Positions 1 to 10,622 are shown, numbered from the stretch's first letter. The stretch: 64,000 nt of DNA from Sistotremastrum niveocremeum HHB9708 (GCA_001630475.1 KV419423.1:1-64000), one strand, 5' to 3'. The notes: generated by a model not told the origin, from the letters alone. A program made the numbers and translations.

Positions 1-1146
1 ATGCCGGACCCGCCTTTTCGGATGCGGCATCGCATGAGACCTTTGATCCTTAGCGCTACAGGAGACTAGAGGTTCGAAATCGAAGTCTGTGTGAGTTTCA
101 ATACAATCCGGTGACTGTATGAAATTTACCTACCCTTACAGGCTTACATGTAATGATTAGATTCATATTGTCATCGTAGGAGTGTACGTCAGCTTCCATC
201 GACTTATTATCTTTCTAGACCGGCCACTCTCCTCCGCACATACGCCACTTATCTCGGTTTAAAGCAAACACAATTCCCTCCACCATCTATCCCCGATACT
301 CACATCAATGCGACCAGATTGGGTATTAATTTACTATTAAAGCCATACAAAGTATGGTGCTATCCTACTCACACTGCTTGAAGAGAGAAATCCGAAACAA
401 TGGCTCGACGATTACATTTGATAAATTGAGATGAGTCCAACAATCGCGATATCACTGATAATGCCGGGGCTCCTCCAAGACATGATCAACCCTCTCCTCC
501 TGATGAGTGCACTTTATGCATTTTGACGAAGGTCAGTTCTTAACAGGCACTAAATCTACACAGTGGACAAGGGTATCAATACAGGAGACGAGGAGTAGAA
601 GAGCAAAGAGAGAAGTGCGGAAAGGCTCGGTAAGAATCGCAGTCGCAGACCGATTTTCGGATGTTCCCGGTCCTTTTGCTACGCTCTACCTTCATGTCTT
701 CGGGGCTATATTCAATTAGTAAATTGGGAGCTCGATATCTAGCGGTTGATATCATAGATACTTCGGGGGGACGCCACGTCAAAATGTATTGCGCTTTCTT
801 GAATACTATAAACAGACAGCCACTGGTGCATCAAGCCTGCTTCTTCTTCCGCACATTCATCATGTGACGCCTGCTCTGAAGATGCGCGACGAACTTGAGA
901 ATTCACCACGATTACATGCAGAGAAGGGTGGCCCCTTTAAAGACGTGATAACTTGATGGCAGTTGACGTACACTCCTACGATGACAATATGAATCTAATC
1001 ATTACATGTAAGGGTAGGTAAATTTCATACAGTCACCGGATTGTATTGAAGCTCACACAGACTTCGATTTCGAACCTCTAGTCTCCTGTAGCGCTAAGGA
1101 TCAAAGGTCTCATGCGATGCCGCATCCGAAAAGGCGGGTCCGGCAT
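1..1146. mobile_element. Non-autonomous DNA element with long terminal inverted repeats
   Basis: Bases 1-191 reappear inverted at 964-1146. Over about 183 aligned bases I see one mismatch and one 8-base insertion (aggcttac, near 139-146) in the left copy. The 770-base interior holds only short overlapping reading frames and no transposase motif, so this looks like a MITE-like or internally deleted cut-and-paste element. The left end may lie just outside the window, so no target-site duplication can be read. The near identity of the arms suggests recent activity. The alternative is a simple inverted duplication. Confidence 0.75.
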
Positions 1147-1626
1147 TTTGTCAAGAGACCGTCGAAATACTGGTACTGGAAAAAATGCGTCGGCGAATTC
1201 ACATCTTATGAGATAGATACCAGAGTATAACTTTGGCGGATATGGTGCGATACCTGTTAGCAGCCGGCGTGAGTCGAATCATTCAGTGATATTTGCACCT
1301 TGAAGGACGCACTGTTCATCTGCACAACAGGAGCACGTTCATGCTTCAACTCGGCATCGTCAGGTTCGAGAACAGCACCCCCTATCAGTGGCGACATACT
1401 GAAGCCTTCTTGGCATTAATTGTATGCTCATTCTTCCAATCAGAATCGTTCTCGTGAAGACGGCCTCTCACATTACCAACCGGCAGTCCTGCACCCCGTT
1501 CGAAGCAATTGAACCGGCCATTCTCGTGGATCATTGCAGCGCAAACGTTCTAGAAGTCGTCTTAATGGAGCCTGTACCAGGATGAAATCGAGGGATACCC
1601 CTTGATTGGGGGTCTTCAAATTTTGC

Positions 1627-1633
1627 ATATATA
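1627..1633 (+). promoter_or_regulatory. TATA-like box of the 1845 gene
   Basis: ATATATA lies about 215 bases before the start codon. Two intron-like segments fit between them (gtaagc...cctag at about 1683-1740 and gtgagt...ccccag at about 1780-1832), so the 5' leader is probably spliced twice. Confidence 0.4.
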
Positions 1634-1844
1634 GAGCTGATAGTCGGTGCCCATCACCTCAGCACACAACCTCGCATCACAAGTAAGCGATATACTGCGT
1701 CTTTAACAATTCACCTCACTCACCCCTCGTTCCACTCCTAGTACATCAACCGATTCACATCTCTTTGCACCCGTATATGTGAGTCATTCAAATTTGACTG
1801 TACAGTACATATCTGATACTGCACGATCCCCAGAATACTGAAAA

Positions 1845-2292
1845 ATGTCAAATGAAGGTAATCGCACACGAATAAATGATATATGGCCAGTCACTGACCA
1901 TAGCGTTTGCTCCAGGGGCACAGAAGCCGCTACAGGCTTGGCTAGATGTTGCATCCAACGGAAATGATGTCCTGTTGAAAGTCACCAACTTCAGGATAGG
2001 CGCAACCATCATCCTTTACGGCAGTGCTGAAACCGACAAGATCGGCCATGGTCGTTTCTCGATCACTTCGGGTGCAGACTGGCCTAATTCCAAGCAGGAG
2101 GGCACTTTCTCGTTGAGCATCACCAAAACCGGGACGGATGCGCACGCTGAATTGAGCGTCACTTTTCCCGGTGCGGGAGGGCCTTACACCATCAAGGGTG
2201 AAGGATCTGAGAGCGACTTGAGTGACCCGAAGCCCTACACAGGTCGCGCCATTAGTTACACTAGAATCATCTACCCACAAGCCGAGCAGTAA
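1845..2292 (+). CDS. Small hypothetical protein, two exons
   Basis: Model: exon 1 1845-1857, intron 1858-1915 (GT-AG, 58 nt), exon 2 1916-2292, giving 129 residues starting MSNEGAQKPLQAWLDV. I chose this start because it joins in frame across consensus splice sites. An upstream-extended single-exon reading would begin inside the intron. The protein has no signal peptide and no cysteine. It is rich in Ser, Thr and Gly with alternating hydrophobic residues (VLLKVTNFRIG, GTFSLSITKTG, HAELSVTFPG), which suggests a small all-beta cytosolic protein. I do not recognise the family; size and style recall fungal lectin or beta-sandwich defence proteins, but no diagnostic motif is present. Confidence 0.65.
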
Positions 2293-2624
2293 GAGCTTGA
2301 TGTGGTCGATGACTGAGATGCTCCCGCTGACGTATGAAAGTTTGTAAAATCAAATTCGATAGGCTCATGTAAATTGCTCCAACAATGCCCAAAAAGGGTC
2401 CTTATATCGTCGCATTCGCTGGATCATCCAGACAAAAGTCAACAGCTGAAGTCAGACTTGAGAACTGAGCGTAGCATTGACAGGAATAAGAATACTGAGA
2501 TCCAAATCTCAAAGCACGTTGAATTAATGTCGAGACAGAATATGAGTATCTGATGAATGTGACTATATGGCGGCGTTCAAGATATCAGCAAAGACGAAGG
2601 CAAAGAAACGTAGAATACTCGCAC
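2293..2624. other. Intergenic, convergent 3' flanks
   Basis: This lies between the 3' ends of the 1845 gene and the prefoldin gene. I see no reading frame or repeat here. Confidence 0.5.
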
Positions 2625-3264
2625 CTACGACTTCGACCCGCTCCGCGCAGGGCCAGCCTGACTCTGCTGCGCTTGTAACTTCGACTGCATGATATTCACA
2701 ACATAACTCAGATTATCCTGCTTCTTGGATATCGTCGTCTCCAGCGTCTCGATATTCTGGCTCACGAACTCGACCTTCCGTCGATAATGTGTTAAGGCTT
2801 CCACGCGAGTCTTTCATGGAAAGGCGAAATTAGTATATGGCATCGATCGAGCTGGATGGGAACGTACTTTTTCAACATAGTATCCTGTCCCGACGTCCAC
2901 GATTACTGAATCGGGCTTCACGACCTTGCCGGGGACGTATAATGAGTTGGTCAATGGGACCAAGATCGTTTTGTCTGCCCACGCGATTAGCAACGATTAA
3001 CTTCGACAACGATGGCGTCGATGAACTGACTAGCGTTCTCCTTCTTCACTTCGTTGACGTTCTCGATACAAGCTTTGAACTTGGCCTTAGCCTGGTTCAG
3101 CTGAGCGAACGAATTGGTCAAATGCTTCAATTCCTGATAGTCGACGATGAGTCTTTCGATGCATGTGATTGAGGCCTGGTACGTGCCTCTTCTAGTTGTC
3201 GACGAACATCCGCTAACTGTGGAAGTTCTAGATCGTGTACCGCGATTGACTGAGGAGCAGACAT
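2625..3264 (-). CDS. GIM5: Prefoldin subunit 5 (alpha class)
   Basis: Subunit of the hexameric prefoldin chaperone, which passes unfolded actin and tubulin to the cytosolic chaperonin. Exons on the minus strand are 3264-3187, 3133-3031, 2974-2868 and 2810-2625, giving 157 residues, the usual size. The family signature is clear: an N-terminal helix ending [15 protein letters not shown], the central hairpin [14 protein letters not shown] followed by [13 protein letters not shown], then a C-terminal coiled helix. The first intron (3186-3134, 53 nt) begins with GC, not GT. A GC-AG intron is the only junction that keeps the exact spacing of the family alignment. The other introns are GT-AG. The C-terminal tail is Gln/Ser rich. 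Confidence 0.92.
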
Positions 3265-4429
3265 GATCGAGAGGGAGAGAAAGTGGCTTAGGTAAGCAGG
3301 CTTCACTCCTCGTATTTACGACTTGCTTCGTTACATACGCTCTTTTGACCTCACTGACCATATTGACAATAGCCTGAAGAAGACTGTTATGGTCTCTTAG
3401 TGGCGCCGGTATGTTTCAGCAAGAAGACCGATATCGAGAGGAACGGGGTACCGAATACTACTATTATTATATTACACTAAAGACATGTTCTCGTGATGAA
3501 CAGAACCCGTCAATAACAGAGAAATGCTTCACTGTGCGTCCCTGGGGATAGGAATAGGAGATCATCATCCAACGGTATGGGTTAGACACATCGAAGATCA
3601 TGAATAGAGAAAGAACACTTACTAGTGTTGCGAAAGCCCTTGCCAGCGACTATTCGAACACGGAACTAGCCAACGAGACCACGCCGAGTGGGAAAAGCTT
3701 CGAGGAAGCTTCGAAGGTCGGGGGCAAGGGCAGTTTAGCAGGATCGGTCTCCTCACCGAGGCGACAGACGGTCGAGCTGGTTAACAAACTACCGACGGCC
3801 TGAACCCCAGAGTGAACTGTGATGATGGCATCAAGGTTCAAGATAGAAAACAAGGATGAGACAGAACATTTTGCTCTCCTCACTCCCCGCCAACGAACCG
3901 CCAACGCTCAATGCGTCCGGGCTGCTCATGCAAGGTCGCGGCCCCTGCAACGTTGTCGCTACGGCAGCCTCATCGCTCACGCAACAAGGCCACACTACGC
4001 AACGCGGTCGCTCCACCACTCGCTCGCTACGCTGCCCTTCCACTAACGCATCGACGGTTAAGAAAGAAAGAGATGTTCCGACGGACGGCGTTGTTTTATA
4101 GGTATTCTGGTGTTGTTTTCTCCCAGGATCACGAGCACGCTGAGTTCAAGGGCGTCGTTTCATGGAGACGGTGCACGAGAGCCAGCCAGGCGGGAACCAA
4201 AGGGGAGTCAGTCGTCCCTATGCGAGTCAGAGCAGAGAAAGTTCGATGGAGTTGTTCCGTGGAGGCGGTGGTTGAGAGTAAGTCAAGTTGGCATCGAGTG
4301 CAGTGAGTATTGCGAGTGAAGCTTGTGAAGGGCCAATGGCCGCCTCTAAGTGAAGTGCAGGGTAAAGGGTGGAAGGTGGCTTAGGTAAGCAGCGCTGACT
4401 CAAGAAAGCTTCCGCTTTCTGACATCCTG
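3265..4429. other. Intergenic between divergent genes, flanked by a 17-base direct repeat
   Basis: This is the shared upstream region of prefoldin (minus) and aspartyl aminopeptidase A (plus). The 17-mer gtggcttaggtaagcag occurs at 3283-3299 and again at 4376-4392 in the same orientation. The roughly 1.08 kb between them has only overlapping short frames and no recognisable gene. Confidence 0.5.
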
Positions 4430-6216
4430 ATGCTCGCCGATTCAGCCGTCGACGTCGTCTCACTAGACGATGAGCCCAGCCCACCTCCATATGCTGAATC
4501 GTGTCTGGAATGGATCAATGAAGCCGTGACCAATTTCCACGGCGTCGACATCGCGAAGCGGAAGCTCTCGGCAGTTGGGTACGTTGAGCTGAAAGAGTCA
4601 CAGGTGCATCTTTTACGCACCTCGACATAACACAGAGCATCCTAAGAAACTCGTTTAGGACTGGGTATCCCGACTGAAGCTTGGAGGGAAATACTACGTG
4701 ACGAGAAACGGAACATCGCTTATCGCCTTCACAATTGGAGGCAGATACGAACCTGGCAACCCTATCGTTCTCATAGGCACTCACATCGACTCTTTAACGT
4801 GGAAATTGCGGCCAATATCTAAGAGGTCTTCCGATGGAGGATTCATCAGATTGGGTGTGGTACCGTATGCTGGAGGTGGCGCGTCGAAGAGTTACGATGC
4901 GAGTCACACGACGTGGTGGGATAGAGATTTGGGCATTGGAGGGAGGGTGCTTGTGAAAGGGAAGGATGGGAAGGTCTCACAGAGAGTGGTGAAGTTATCA
5001 GGTCCAGGTATGGCGTCAACGCGTTCGCCGAATTACTGAGTACAAGGCTCACACGACGGCCAGCTGCACGCATCGCATCTCTCGGGAAGGACCCAGAAGG
5101 ACGAGGTGAGTTGACCACTAATTAATCGTGGCTATCTGCTTCAGCGCTATCAGGACCTTTCAACTACGAAACGAACATGGTGCCTATCATAGGCTTGACG
5201 AAAACACCCGAAGAAGACGGATCATTCGGAAAGATCACGGAACAGCATAACGCCCTCCTACTCGAAAGAGTCGCCTGCGCTCTAGATATCGAAGGTGCTC
5301 AAACTTCACTCGTTTCCTCCAACACTGCCAACTAATCTGTTCTCAGTCAGTCAAATCGCCGACCTAGATCTCGAACTATACGACTATCAACCTGCCACCC
5401 TCCTCGGCCTCGATCAAGAACTCTTCTCCGCCCCTCGTCTAGACGATAAACTCTGTTCTTACACGGCACTAGAAGCTCTGCTAAACGTAAGCCAGGACGA
5501 CGACTTCCTGTCAACAAGCGGAACAGTCAGCATGATTGGCTTCTTCGATAATGAGGAATCAGGGAGCCATCTCAGACAAGGCGCTCAAAGCAATTTCTCC
5601 GAGACTGTCATTCGTAGAATCGTCGAAGCTCAGGTAGGAATCAAAATGTCTCAAAAGTCGCCATATACCCAGGTACGTTCCATTCTCCTAGTGTGATCTT
5701 GTGCCAATTTGATGTTTCGTAGAACTTGATGGGCCAGACAATGGGGACATCTTATTTCGTCAGTGCGGATGTGCAGAATGGGTTAAACCCCGACTTCATC
5801 GATAGCGGTATCTATATCGAAGGCGCCGTTCCCGTACTCAATAAAGGCATTTGCATCGCTGTGGATCCAGGCGCCGATATGACGAGCGATGCATCAAGTA
5901 TATCCATCGCTCGCATCTTCGCGGACAAAATCGGTCACGAAGTGCAATGTAAGCCATCCTTGATCGTCCGCGTTCCTCCTTGTTCATTTAATCTCTAGGG
6001 TTTCAGAATACGAATGATACAGGAGGTGGAGGGACTATAGGTCCGATGGTATCGCAAAGATTGGGATGTAGAGCAATCGACGTCGGATTACCGCATCTTT
6101 CGATGCACTCCATTCGTGGGATAACGGGTGCTGCTGACCCAGGTTTGGGTGTACATTTCTTCGAGGGTTGTTTCAGACACTATGATTGGGCACGGACGAA
6201 AGTGCTGTTCCAATGA
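4430..6216 (+). CDS. Aspartyl aminopeptidase paralogue A (M18 family)
   Basis: Metallo-aminopeptidase of family M18, which removes N-terminal Asp/Glu. Seven exons: 4430-4603, 4659-5007, 5064-5105, 5154-5294, 5347-5672, 5723-5948, 5999-6216; 491 residues, no stops. The zinc-ligand motifs remain: GTHIDS (His), SAPRLDDKL (Asp), FDNEESGS (Glu-Glu), SADV (Asp) and a C-terminal LSMHSIRG (His). It diverges from the second copy at 44551: the usual H-A after SADV-x is replaced (SADVQNGLNPDF), the GAHxD region is altered, and one additional intron (5106-5152) is present. The last-but-two exon is the same length in both copies (326 nt), which supports common descent. It may be a specialised or relaxed paralogue; activity cannot be judged from sequence. 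Confidence 0.88.
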
Positions 6217-6499
6217 AAGTAGGTCGTCGCTAGTATTACTTGTAATTGATAATGGGAATATTTTCTGGGTAATCGGCTTCGCGAGTATTCCCTCTCGAAG
6301 CAAAATGCGTCAAAGTTCTTGGACGTACATGTATCATATTGGTTACAATAACGCATAGGCATAGGCATAATCATAGGCATAGGCATAAACAGAGGCATAA
6401 TCATAGGCATAATCATAATCATACTCATAGGCATACGCATAGACATAAGCGGTATCAGCGCAGGCAAGGCTAAAGGCATGACCGCGACCATGATCCTCG

Positions 6500-6966
6500 A
6501 GGTGACCATGGGCATGACCACGTTAGGCATAACCGAGACTGCGTCGACCCTGAGCCGTTTGCATATCCGTCCATCGCCTGACTCCGACACCCCTCGACGG
6601 AAAGTGATCACACATTGCGTGCAAGAGGGGGGAGACCTGAAGCGAAGGTTATTAATAGCTCAGGAGAACGAGAACGACGAAATGATACTCACGATGGACG
6701 GCAAGCCTTTGGCGGGGCCCTCTTCCGGACGCCTTCCCCAACCACACATGTGGCCGGGCAGCAGAGCCACTGCAATAGATGTTAGAATAGAGAGCAACAT
6801 GTATAGTGAGATTGACGCACCATGACCCCGCGGCATCCTGCTCCTCACTCCTCGAGAACGACTTACCCATCACACATGTGACAGGAGCGAAACGGCCACT
6901 AGAGTGATGGTCAGAGACGATAAAATAGTCGACGAAGATGAGAGACGTACCATGACCACGCGTCAT
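6500..6966 (-). CDS. Candidate gene in left palindrome arm (divergent copy)
   Basis: Mirror copy of the candidate at 7561. ATG at 6966 sits about 90 bases after a TATA box (7052-7059 on the minus strand). Intron-like segments with consensus ends match the other arm: the second uses gtaagt and the third (6692-6637) uses gtgagt. One extra base near 6556 shifts the distal frame relative to the other arm, so its C-terminus would differ; the 3' end given here is approximate. Function unknown. This could equally be a non-coding hairpin locus. Confidence 0.3.
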
Positions 6967-7051
6967 TCTTGCCCGCCACGAAGGCTACTAGGAGTGAGGG
7001 GAGAGGGAGAGAATGGAAAGGCCTATTGAAACTCCGCCGAAAATGGCCGTT

Positions 7052-7059
7052 ATTTTATA
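7052..7059 (-). promoter_or_regulatory. TATA box, left arm
   Basis: TATAAAAT on the minus strand is the mirror image of the box at 7468-7475. Together with the 108-base spacer it forms a symmetrical divergent promoter. Confidence 0.5.
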
Positions 7060-7209
7060 CCTGCTGCAGGCCATGGTTCTCACGTTGGTTTGGAAGAGTC
7101 TGAGCAGAGTATCCAGGCAGAAAGAGAGTGCACTGAGGGAGACAAACAAGAGGTTCGAAGTGCAGCGGAACCGTACAGTCGGAGTTCGCACGAACATCAA
7201 AGGGAGGCG

Positions 7210-7317
7210 CCCGGGAAGCACTCCGGTTAGTACCACATCCGGTGTCTAGCCGGTGTGGATCCCGTTGCTAAGGGTCATAAGCGCCCGTTGCCGAGGCTCG
7301 GCTAGATTATTTGGTTC
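7210..7317. other. Spacer at the centre of the palindrome
   Basis: A 108-base non-repeated centre separates the arms, beginning cccgggaagc and ending ttggttc. It holds no reading frame. Both TATA boxes lie about 150 bases outward from it. Confidence 0.85.
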
Positions 7318-8177
7318 CGCCTCCCTTTGATGTTCGTGCGAACTCCGACTGTACGGTTCCGCTGCACTTCGAACCTCTTGTTTGTCTCCCTCAGTGCACT
7401 CTCTTTCTGCCTGGATACTCTGCTCAGACTCTTCCAAACCAACGTGAGAACCATGGCCTGCAACAGGTATAAAATAACGGCCATTTTCGGCGGAGTTTCA
7501 ATAGGCCTTTTCATTCTCTCCCTCTCCCCTCACTCCTAGTAGCCTTCGTGGCGGGCAAGAATGACGCGTGGTCATGGTACGTCTCTCATCTTCGTCGACT
7601 ATTTTATCGTCTCTGACCATCACTCTAGTGGCCGTTTCGCTCCTGTCACATGTGTGATGGGTAAGTCGTTCTCGAGGAGTGAGGAGCAGGATGCCCCGGG
7701 GTCATGGTGCGTCAATCTCACAATACATGTTGCTCTCTATTCTAACATCTATTGCAGTGGCTCTGCTGCCCGGCCACATGTGTGGTTGGGGAAGGCGTCC
7801 GGAAGAGGGCCCCGCCAAAGGCTTGCCGTCTATCGTAAGTGCCTCTGTCATTTGTCCTCGTTCTTCTCAACTGACATTTGCTTCAGGTCTCCCCCTTCTT
7901 GCACGCAATGTGTGATCACTTTCCGTCGAGGGGTGTCGGAGTCAGACGGTGGACGGATATGCAAACGACCAGGGTCGACGCAGTCTCGGTTATGCCTAAC
8001 GTGGTCGTGCCCATGGTCACCTCGAGGATCATGGTCGCGGTCATGCATTTAGCCTTGCCTGCGCCGATGCCGCTTATGTCTATGTCTATGCGTATGCCTA
8101 TGCCTATGCCTATGATTATGTCTATGCCTATGTCTATGCCTATGATTATGCCTATGATTATGATTATGCCTATGATG
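7318..8177. repeat. Right arm of a long inverted repeat
   Basis: This arm is the inverted partner of 6350-7209. It ends in the same hexamer tract, here read as tatgcc/tatgat/tatgtc units from about 8070 to 8177. High identity implies recent formation or continuing gene conversion between arms. Confidence 0.95.
7468..7475 (+). promoter_or_regulatory. TATA box, right arm
   Basis: TATAAAAT lies 86 bases upstream of the ATG at 7561, followed by a pyrimidine-rich stretch ending cactcctag. This is typical spacing for a fungal TATA promoter. Confidence 0.5.
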
Positions 8178-8204
8178 ATGTATATGCCAGCAATTTTTAA
8201 ATGA
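7561..8204 (+). CDS. Candidate Met-rich protein in right palindrome arm
   Basis: Possible exons 7561-7669, 7764-7834 and 7887-8204, using gtaagt...tgcag and gtaagt...ttcag. The joined frame runs from MTRGHGTSLIFVDY through a VALLPGHMCGWGRR block to a tail in which nearly every second residue is Met (MSMRMPMPMPM). That tail is simply the hexamer tract read in one frame. An extra intron (7577-7628) has perfect ends but would bring a stop early. I know no family. The TATA box, splice sites and conserved exons argue for a gene; the odd tail and frame differences between arms argue for caution. Confidence 0.35.
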
Positions 8205-8811
8205 CTTGTTTCCTCCGCACTTGTGTATCTGCTTCTTCTCTAATTAGCTGTCGCGGGGTGTCGATTAAAGTTCAGGGGGAAGGATTCTGATCAGATCGTC
8301 GAGTCGAACACTGGCCAAAGGTTATTCGATCTTTAAGTACTCTCAAGAGTACTCTGAAGAAGTTACGAGAAGTTAGGCCAGCGTCAGCATGAGTGGGATA
8401 TGCAAACATGATTGCGTCATTATCGAGGTTGTTCAGCTTGCACGACGTGTTCTTGGTTGTGGCGTGATCTACATAGAAAATGGTAGCATCTGCACTATAA
8501 ACCTTTGACATCGCGATCGAGAATGGCGGACGAGAAATTCTTCAATCGTGTTTACGATTCAAAAACTGTTTGGCAGATTGACGCAATCTTATGTTGAGCA
8601 GCGGAGCGCTCCCTGACACGTATGAATGTTCGAAGAACCTTGTAAATTGGAATAACAGTGACGACAAAGCTGCAACTATTACTACTGAATTACTGTATAA
8701 TCTGGTATCGGTGTAACTGACGATCGAGAGGGCGTTCGACTAGTAGGAGTAATACACTGGTGATTTCGATAGTCCAAGCTACGATAAGTCCATCAAACAA
8801 TAGGAATGTCT
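8205..8811. other. Intergenic
   Basis: This holds the outer flank of the palindrome and the 3' flank of the secreted-protein gene. No gene-like frame or repeat was seen. Confidence 0.5.
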
Positions 8812-9377
8812 TTAAGCGGACAGGCTGATAGATGCCTCAGTCCCTCCCACAATGTAAACGGGTTCCCCATCCGTTCCTTGAATAGGGTAGGTCACATCCA
8901 CTTGAACAACATAAGGAGCTCCCTCGAAATAATTCAATTTTGGAACCTAGATAACCCGATATCGATCAGCCTCGCACTATTACTGAGTGTAAAGGAAAAT
9001 ACGAACGGTGGTCGTAAAACTATCAGTCAACCCATGGGAGGTGCTGAACTGTCTGCGAGCGAGAAGCACAGGAGGCTCGTGCCCATTATTGGAGTTCTCC
9101 AGAACTTCGATGTAGTAATCGAGGTATTTGGGGACGATGGAGAATTGGTCGACAGCACAGGTGAAATCTGTGTTGATCGCAAAGGTCTGTGGAAGGCTAG
9201 GGTTATTGACCATACAATTAAGCTTCAGACTCATAGACTTACAGAACCGGGTTGGAGAGTTGTAGGAGAGACGGTCAATACACCGAATTGGGATGATTCG
9301 GGGCATGAGCGAGGTACGGCCGAGCTCGTGGCAGCACCGACGAGAGAGAGAAGTGCAACTGAGAGGATAGATTTCAT
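8812..9377 (-). CDS. Small secreted protein
   Basis: Three exons (9377-9243, 9186-9007, 8946-8812), each a whole number of codons, separated by 56- and 60-nt GT-AG introns; 149 residues. The N-terminus MKSILSVALLSLVGAATSSA is a classic signal peptide, cleaved near residue 20. The mature part has two cysteines (PRSCPES and DFTCAVD), which could form one disulfide, and alternating beta-type segments (LDYYIEVLEN, PYVVQVDVTYPI). A TATA box (9471-9478, minus strand) sits about 95 bases upstream of the ATG. It fits the class of small secreted proteins expanded in basidiomycetes; I cannot name a family or function. Confidence 0.82.
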
Positions 9378-9478
9378 GTTGATTGATTTGATGTGGTGAA
9401 GAGAAGATGAGAGTTGGGCTGGATATGAGACTGTGAATGGTGATGGGCCATTGTTCACGAATTCGACTAGTTTATATA

Positions 9479-9960
9479 CCACATCGCTGGAGTTCTTGAA
9501 CCTCTAATGTCATCCCGAGTCGGTCAATTCGACGAGTTGAAAGCCTTTGGGCATTGTTGATACATGCCATGGCGAGCCACCGATTCCGTCCGTAGAGCGA
9601 ATCGACTCCATAACCAATCAGATTGGCACCAATTCCGTCAGCGGAACCAAAGCTCCTGGATCAGGGAGTTGCACCGGATGGAAGAACCGATGCAAACTCC
9701 GATTGGCTGTAAAAAAAGCAAAGCAGTGTCTTCTGAAACCGACCGAGTTCGCAAAAGAGGAGTCGTGTAACAGAAAAGCCGAGACGGAAACGGCAAATGG
9801 TGACGTGATCGAGGAGGCTATTGACAAGACACAACATCCGGATTCCTTTGGACATTGAGAACGGCCTATGAGGCGCCAGTGCATCCGCGTTCATCAGTTT
9901 GGTCCCGCTTAAGCTATCCAGAGCAATGCTAGTAGCTTGCCTTTGTCAGAGGTCTGAATA
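9479..9960. other. Upstream region without a supported gene
   Basis: Overlapping frames on both strands (for example 9547-9858) lack family resemblance, consistent splice sites or a clear start context. I treat the region as intergenic. Confidence 0.45.
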
Positions 9961-9985
9961 TTGAAGTGGTAAGGAAGCACGAGTG

Positions 9986-10201
9986 ATGGCTGCCAGAAAG
10001 GCTGTCAGGTGTATAGAGGGAGCAGGTTGTTCACATAAGATATATCCGAAAATGAGCAGTGAAGCTATAGCAGAGGAGTATGATCCGCAACTTTCGCGTT
10101 GGAGATGTCTCGCAACGTGGAAAAAATTGCCTGGGCTCGAGTTGAACGCATATCGCTGTCTATCTCTACCATGTAGATCAGAAGTCAAAGTTGATGGATG
10201 A
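9986..10201 (+). pseudogene. Gene fragment upstream of MYND copy 1
   Basis: A short frame (MAARKAVRCIE ... PQLSRWRCLATWKK) resembles a spliced piece upstream of MYND copy 2 at about 12810-12950 (VARKTVERVNRE then QYSRWVCLKT). The two share the pattern ARK-x-V, then SRW-x-CL-x-T. Both lie just before a MYND gene, so they look like remnants of a neighbouring gene duplicated along with it. Function unknown. Confidence 0.35.
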
Positions 10202-10622
10202 AGAATTCAGAGTGACGTTGCTGACCACGAACAGCAGCCTGCGACTTTCATAGTCAGGCTCGACTTGAGCGAAAGAGCTCTGCGTTTTGCGGCGTTATCC
10301 GGCCGAGGACACTGGCTCGTCCCACTAGTACTACCACGACCAGCACCTGCTCGTCCTAGACCACGCAGTCCATCATTGATGGCTCGAGCGACTATCTGAT
10401 CTGCTGGTTACAGTGTCTCTTCTTGGCATTTCTTATTCTCCTTGCCTGCTGGTCCCAGACTTCACGATCTCGGACGCGCCAATCTTTCCTCACGTATAGG
10501 GGTCAATTGCAGAGCTTTCATCGGCCAAAAGTTTGTGACCAATCTGACGAAGACCGCACACTGGATCTCACAGAATCTTTCCAGAGTTCTATCGCATCTT
10601 ATCCTTCTCTGAAAACGCAACG

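Larger units (their letters stand above)
6350..7209. repeat. Left arm of a long inverted repeat
   Basis: This arm is the near-exact reverse complement of 7318-8177. Positions in the two arms sum to 14527 around the centre and drift only slightly outward. The outermost 90 bases are a degenerate hexamer tract (cataggcat/cataatcat units). The arms differ by scattered substitutions and by one clearly divergent intron-like block (6637-6692). Confidence 0.95.

Noticed and set aside
35-90. tRNA-like B box (ggttcgaaat) in the element ends
   Set aside because: No A box, no cloverleaf and no CCA-end context; the match is part of the inverted repeat.
8806-9399. Plus-strand frame of 197 codons
   Set aside because: It is the antisense of the spliced secreted-protein gene, which has a signal peptide and clean introns.
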